Origin: Anaerolineales bacterium
Lineage (GTDB): Bacteria > Chloroflexota > Anaerolineae > Anaerolineales > E44-bin32
Length of the DNA: 10,295 bases
NCBI GenBank assembly: GCA_030606845.1
Contig: JAUWFP010000056.1
Span: 1 to 10,295 of the forward strand
Reading direction: 5' to 3'
Shown here: positions 7,731-10,295 of the stretch, piece after piece
Layout of the letters: each line of letters opens with the position of its first letter
Position numbering within the stretch: the first letter of the stretch is position 1
Notes under the pieces: generated by a model
What the model was told of the DNA's origin: nothing
The model's input: the letters and a program-made list of their open reading frames with translations, nothing else
The model's database searches: none
Made by a program: the position numbers and the translations under genes

Positions 7731-7759
7731 TTGTCAAATCCTCATTTAATCCTTATAGT
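7731..7759 (+). promoter_or_regulatory. Near-consensus sigma70 promoter facing the cassette array (Pc-like)
   Basis: The -35 is TTGTCA (7731-7736) and the -10 is TATAGT (7754-7759), with exactly 17 nt between. Each box differs from TTGACA or TATAAT at one base. Transcription would start near 7766, about 30 nt before the left end of the first cassette at 7794, and read through the first cassette gene. This is the position of a Pc promoter in an integron. It is a pattern match only. Confidence 0.6.
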
Positions 7760-7793
7760 CATGAAGCAAGGACGGTAGTCCGTGGAATCACAT

Positions 7794-7803
7794 GTTAGCT
7801 GGC
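7794..7803 (+). repeat. Left end of cassette 1 (R'-type core site, GTTAGCTGGC)
   Basis: GTTAGCTGGC is the exact reverse complement of GCCAGCTAAC at 8444-8453, the right-hand core of the same cassette. The GTTRRRY-like start is where an integron integrase would cut (between G7794 and T7795). Unlike the later boundaries it is not preceded by an attC arm, so it may be the attI-cassette joint or a joint to a secondary site. Confidence 0.7.
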
Positions 7804-8564
7804 TAAGACGAATATTCTAATTATGATTTTTCTTTTAGGTGGTCCCCCAAGAATTGGAAAATCAATAATCTCCAGTGAGATTCGGCAGAAATTTGCTGTG
7901 AGTGTTGTTTCAACGGATACCCTCGGTGCAGTGCTGGAGAATGTTCTGGGCCCTGAAGCGGCGCCAGACCTGTTTATTTTTGGCAAGTTTCATGAAATGC
8001 CAATGGCGGAGCGGGTGAAGTTAATGATGAAGGATCCTGCAGAGCTTATTGATTATGTGAGAAAAGAAAGCTATGTCGTTTGGAAAGCGGTAGAGGTTTT
8101 TATCAGGAGAGAGAATAATGAGGGTCGAGATATACTGATTGAAGGAGTTGCTATTCTTCCCGAGTTGATGAGTCAGCTTGAGGATATCCCTCATCGGGTT
8201 GTATTTATCGGTAATCAAGGAGGAAATCACAAAGAGAACATCAAGAAATCTGCCGAAGAGAATGAGTATGATTGGATGCGGGATGTAAGCGATCAATATA
8301 TTGGCGCTTTTGCAATGTTTGTTAAGCGGATGAGCGGCTACATCGAGCAGGAGACTAAGAAGTATGGCTTCAAGTATATAGAGATGGACAAAAAGCAATT
8401 TGGGGATGTAACGGAGGAGGTTATGAAATCACTAGGATTGGGCGCCAGCTAACGTCTCGCTGGAGGCGACCGGGGATGCTCGCGATTTGGCAGCAAAGTT
8501 GTAAGATATGAGTAGTGTGAAAACGTAGCGGTCGGGCATACCCCGGCCGCTCAGCTCAAAACCG
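7795..8564 (+). mobile_element. Integron gene cassette 1 (P-loop kinase-like)
   Basis: The cassette is 770 bp, bounded by G^TTAGCT at 7794/7795 and G^TTAGGC at 8564/8565. It holds one gene and its attC site. Its ends are 10-nt perfect reverse complements (7794-7803 and 8444-8453), as expected for a cassette that excised and inserted as a circle. It is clearly AT-richer than the cyd genes (about 44% GC in two lines counted by hand, against about 58% in one cydA line), which suits foreign origin. Confidence 0.82.
7823..8452 (+). CDS. P-loop NTPase, zeta-toxin/2-phosphoglycerate-kinase-like
   Basis: The protein has 209 residues and is probably a soluble small-molecule or protein kinase. The N-terminus carries a Walker A motif GPPRIGKS (residues 7-14), followed by VSTDTLGAVL (29-38). 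The Asp32 there fits the base or substrate-binding Asp seen in the zeta toxin, chloramphenicol phosphotransferase and 2-phosphoglycerate kinase group. DILIEGVAILPEL (103-115) fits the strand with a conserved EG in the same group. The rest is helical and charged, with a lysine-rich C-terminus. The real substrate cannot be read from the sequence. The ATG at 7823 puts Walker A at its usual distance from the N-terminus. No Shine-Dalgarno is visible, as is common for cassette genes. The stop codon TAA lies inside the attC core. No partner antitoxin gene is seen. It could be a resistance phosphotransferase or a toxin-like kinase. Confidence 0.8.
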   Translation: MIFLLGGPPRIGKSIISSEIRQKFAVSVVSTDTLGAVLENVLGPEAAPDLFIFGKFHEMPMAERVKLMMKDPAELIDYVRKESYVVWKAVEVFIRRENNEGRDILIEGVAILPELMSQLEDIPHRVVFIGNQGGNHKENIKKSAEENEYDWMRDVSDQYIGAFAMFVKRMSGYIEQETKKYGFKYIEMDKKQFGDVTEEVMKSLGLGAS

Positions 8565-8570
8565 TTAGGC
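8447..8570 (+). repeat. attC site of cassette 1 (124 nt)
   Basis: The R'' core is AGCTAAC (8447-8453) and the R' core is GTTAGGC (8564-8570). Inside them GCTGGAGGCGACCGGGG (8459-8475) pairs with CCCCGGCCGCTCAGC (8541-8555), leaving a few unpaired bases on one side, as in attC folding. The spacer is long and variable. The last bases TTAGGC belong to the next cassette, which explains why R'' and R' do not match exactly here. The 24 nt ending at 8568 match attC of cassette 2 at 22 positions. Confidence 0.85.
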
Positions 8571-9089
8571 AGAGCGCCTGGTATAAAATTGGAGTGTACT
8601 GACATGGCTAATACTATCGACTGGGTGGAAATACGCACTGGCGATATCGAGAGAGCCGAGCACTTCTACACGGAATTATTCGGCTGGGAAACGATTGCTA
8701 AAGAAGCTACAGAAGGGCAAGAGTATTGGATCTTTGATACTGGTGAGGAACCCCGTGTTGAGAACCTCCGAAGAGTGGGCATGTGGGCACGCCCGATAGG
8801 CGAAAAGTTAGGTGCCGTCGCCTACATTGTTGTTGATGATATTGACGCAGTTCTTAAGAAAGTGTCATCACTAGGTGGAGGTGTCATAGCGCAAAAGGTT
8901 GCCCAGGGCTCATCCTACAGGGCAGTTTTTGCGGATCCGGATGGTAACCATCTTGGGCTGTGGCAAGATGTCGACATAAGTTGAAAGCTCTGCCTAACAT
9001 CTCAATGGAGCGGACCCGAGATTCTGGCGAATTTGCGCAAGACTTGATGTATTATCGATGTTGAAAACGGGCCGCTCATCTCGAAACCG
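8565..9089 (+). mobile_element. Integron gene cassette 2 (VOC protein)
   Basis: The cassette is 525 bp, from T8565 to G9089, and holds one gene and its attC. GTTAGGCAGAGC (8564-8575) and GCTCTGCCTAAC (8987-8998) are perfect 12-nt reverse complements, the longest of the three pairs. The gene fills most of the cassette, with a 39-nt leader and only two bases between its stop and the complementary right end. Confidence 0.87.
8604..8984 (+). CDS. VOC (glyoxalase/bleomycin-resistance fold) family protein
   Basis: The 126 residues form two beta-alpha-beta-beta-beta units of the vicinal oxygen chelate fold. The first unit opens with IDWVEIRTGDIERAEHFYTELFGW (5-28) and the second with AVAYIVVDDIDAVLKKVSSLGG (71-92), ending in FADPDGNHLGLWQ (109-121). 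This matches the common small VOC proteins of the GNHLGLW type. Where metal-dependent glyoxalases usually end with a metal-binding Glu, this protein has GLW, so metal catalysis is uncertain. Such proteins are frequent in cassettes and may bind or modify antibiotics or other toxic small molecules, but the substrate is unknown. The start at 8604 has GGAG at 8591-8594, 9 nt upstream. A TTG at 8589 in the same frame is rejected because that ribosome site would lie inside the gene. Confidence 0.9.
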   Translation: MANTIDWVEIRTGDIERAEHFYTELFGWETIAKEATEGQEYWIFDTGEEPRVENLRRVGMWARPIGEKLGAVAYIVVDDIDAVLKKVSSLGGGVIAQKVAQGSSYRAVFADPDGNHLGLWQDVDIS

Positions 9090-9095
9090 TTAGCC
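8992..9095 (+). repeat. attC site of cassette 2 (104 nt)
   Basis: The R'' core is GCCTAAC (8992-8998) and the R' core is GTTAGCC (9089-9095). ATGGAGCGGACCC (9005-9017) pairs with GGGCCGCTCAT (9069-9079) when G9008 and A9014 are left unpaired. One-sided extra bases of this kind are the mark of attC sites. Both its left (TAAC.TCTC..TGGAG) and right (GGCCGCTCA.CTC.AAACCG) parts resemble the first attC, so the sites belong to one family. Confidence 0.88.
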
Positions 9096-9105
9096 CGCAT
9101 ACATT

Positions 9106-9124
9106 TATGATCACACTGATCATA
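9106..9124. promoter_or_regulatory. 19-bp palindrome upstream of the GNAT-membrane gene
   Basis: TATGATCA-CAC-TGATCATA is a perfect 8+8 inverted repeat with a 3-nt centre, ending 29 nt before the ATG at 9154 and just inside the cassette. It could be an operator carried by the cassette or a leader hairpin. No promoter boxes near it are convincing. Confidence 0.4.
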
Positions 9125-9153
9125 CAGTTACAGATTTGCATCACCGGAAAACT

Positions 9154-10257
9154 ATGAACAAGGACGATATTTCAGTTCGTGAATTGCTCCCCGAAGACCA
9201 GGGTATCGTACGCCAACTTGGATTTCGAGTGTTTTCTTTGCCTATGGGATTGCTAATGGCCGCCACTATGGGGAAGGATGGCTTGATAGCGGAAGATACA
9301 ACTGGAACAATTATTGGCGCTCTCATTTTTAGAACAACATGTGTGGGAGATAGGAAATTGGGGATAATCGATTGGGCCCTGGTTGAAACCCAACACCAGG
9401 GTAAAGGTGTTGGGAAAGCTCTTGCCACCCTGGCTTTGGAATGGTTTCGTCAACAGAACTGCGACAAAGTCATCACCTTTACGGACGGATATAATAGTGC
9501 TGCTTTGAATGCAGCTCAATCTCTTGGTATGCGCTACTGGCCAGAGTCTCAGCAAATCCGTGAATTCGGCTGGTGTTGGCCTAAATTCCTGATTGTGCTT
9601 CCCCACGTGGGGCTCAGCACATTCATCCTGCATTTACCGCTCAAAGAGCAAGTATGGTCAAAGCAACGGGCGATAAGTGGTGTTAAAGCACTCATTGGCG
9701 TAACGTTATTCCTAGGCCTCATATTGCTGCCACTCAGCCGAATATGGTTTGTGCCGCTTGAACTGACAAGCATATTGTGGGGTGTAAGTATTGTGGCTGC
9801 CTACACGAGCGTGCGCTCTTTAGCAGTCTGGTGGACAACGCGCGTTTTACGGCTGCCGATAATGTTTCGTCTCTGGAGTTCGGGCTTGATCTACGCCACG
9901 CTTCTAGCAATCAATCCGTATGTTTTCATCCCAGCGTTTGGTGGCAGTTTTTACATCAATAAAGCCGATTTCGACTATAGCAGGGACCGTTCTGTAATGG
10001 GCAGAGCTATGTTTGCCAGTGTAGCTGCATCGCTCGCATTATTTACCGCATTCACTGTGCTTGCCGAGTTAAACGCTGCCACCGAGGTAGCAGAACTGGG
10101 ACGTTATGTAGGCGTGGCATTTGGATTGACCGATACGGTGTTGATACCTTTTGGAGCATTGCCTGCTGGCCAACTCTGGCGCTGGCGGCGATCTGTGTGG
10201 CTTGCAGCACTCACATGTTTTCTAAGCATCTGGTTGCTACTCCCACGTATCTTTTGA
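9154..10257 (+). CDS. GNAT N-acetyltransferase fused to a site-2-protease-like membrane domain lacking catalytic residues
   Basis: The protein has 367 residues in two parts. Residues 5-140 are a GNAT domain with the acetyl-CoA loop VETQHQGKGVGKALATLALEWF beginning at residue 77 (Q82-x-x-G-x-G87) and the C-terminal NSAALNAAQSLGMRY (114-128). Residues about 175-365 are a multi-helix membrane domain. Its order of segments (SLAVWWTTRVLRLPIMFRLW at 222-241, IPAFGGSFYI around 259-268, a small-residue helix near 284-305, and LIPFGALPAGQLWRWRRSVWL at 330-350) recalls small M50/S2P proteases such as those with HELAH, FAAPGAVYI and PIGPLDGAKV. The HExxH position reads AVWWT and the PLDG Asp is lost (LPAGQ), so proteolysis is unlikely. 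The ATG at 9154 follows GGAAAA; a TTG at 9136 would add six residues. The acetylated substrate is unknown. The GNAT call is firm; the S2P likeness is inferred by eye. Confidence 0.75.
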   Translation: MNKDDISVRELLPEDQGIVRQLGFRVFSLPMGLLMAATMGKDGLIAEDTTGTIIGALIFRTTCVGDRKLGIIDWALVETQHQGKGVGKALATLALEWFRQQNCDKVITFTDGYNSAALNAAQSLGMRYWPESQQIREFGWCWPKFLIVLPHVGLSTFILHLPLKEQVWSKQRAISGVKALIGVTLFLGLILLPLSRIWFVPLELTSILWGVSIVAAYTSVRSLAVWWTTRVLRLPIMFRLWSSGLIYATLLAINPYVFIPAFGGSFYINKADFDYSRDRSVMGRAMFASVAASLALFTAFTVLAELNAATEVAELGRYVGVAFGLTDTVLIPFGALPAGQLWRWRRSVWLAALTCFLSIWLLLPRIF

Positions 10258-10281
10258 GTGCTATTCCTGGGACAAAGAGCG

Positions 10282-10295
10282 GGCTAACCCAAATT
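10282..10295 (+). repeat. Start of the attC site of cassette 3 (truncated by window)
   Basis: The R'' core GGCTAAC (10282-10288) is complementary to the cassette 3 left core GTTAGCC (9089-9095), and the match extends to 10 nt. The remaining arms lie beyond the window, so another cassette or the end of the array should follow. Confidence 0.75.

Larger units (their letters stand above)
7376..7793. other. Gene-free junction between cyd operon and cassette array
   Basis: About 418 bp without a convincing gene. It must hold the cydA promoter (- strand), although I found no clear -35/-10 pair for it. It also holds a 15-nt palindrome (7458-7472), a self-complementary AGCTATAGCT (7667-7676), and a strong + strand promoter at 7731-7759. 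It is visibly AT-richer than the cyd genes. If the array has an attI site it should end at 7794, but no attC-like arms precede that position and no integrase gene is present. Confidence 0.6.
9090..10295 (+). mobile_element. Integron gene cassette 3 (GNAT-membrane fusion), attC cut by window end
   Basis: It begins at T9090 after the GTTAGCCCGC core (9089-9098). GCGGGCTAAC at 10279-10288 is its perfect 10-nt reverse complement and marks the start of its attC, of which only 14 bases (10282-10295) lie in the window. At more than 1.2 kb it is a long cassette with one gene. Confidence 0.82.

Noticed and set aside
8447..8570. A CRISPR array or transposon terminal repeats in the cassette region
   Set aside because: The repeats are unlike in their centres, are separated by whole genes and pair within each unit. 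No transposase or target duplication is seen, and attC sites explain them fully.

Overview
The window is a piece of bacterial chromosome with two parts. Positions 1 to about 7375 look like stable core DNA. From 7794 to the right edge lies an array of integron-type gene cassettes. The organism cannot be named from the sequence. The core DNA is of moderate to fairly high GC, Shine-Dalgarno sites are clear, and the operon encodes a short-Q-loop cytochrome bd with its CydDC transporter. This fits an environmental bacterium that can respire at low oxygen. A Chloroflexota-like source is a weak guess based on the small membrane protein and the style of the cassette array.

Core part. On the + strand are a small holin-like membrane protein (114-464) and a DNA-3-methyladenine glycosylase I (tag, 543-1109). 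Facing them on the - strand is the operon cydA (7258-5894), cydB (5872-4859), a possible 57-residue ORF (4839-4666), cydD (4669-2936) and cydC (2939-1194). CydA and CydB form the quinol oxidase. CydD and CydC form the heterodimeric ABC transporter needed for its assembly. Both the small-ORF/cydD junction and the cydD/cydC junction are GTGA stop-start overlaps. The cydB-cydD gap carries two inverted repeats that cannot form at the same time.

Junction. The 7376-7793 stretch holds no convincing gene. It carries a 15-nt palindrome at 7458-7472 and a near-consensus sigma70 promoter (TTGTCA, 17 nt, TATAGT; 7731-7759) pointing into the cassettes, much like an integron Pc promoter.

Cassette part. 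There are three consecutive cassettes on the + strand: a P-loop kinase-like protein (7823-8452), a VOC/glyoxalase-fold protein (8604-8984), and a GNAT acetyltransferase fused to a membrane domain that resembles a site-2 protease without its catalytic residues (9154-10257). The first two are followed by full attC-like sites of 124 and 104 nt, and the third by the first bases of an attC cut by the window edge. The strongest proof is that the two ends of every cassette are perfect reverse complements: 10 nt for cassette 1, 12 nt for cassette 2 and 10 nt for cassette 3. This is expected if each was once a circle with a single attC. No integrase gene is visible, and the left end of the first cassette has no recognisable attC.
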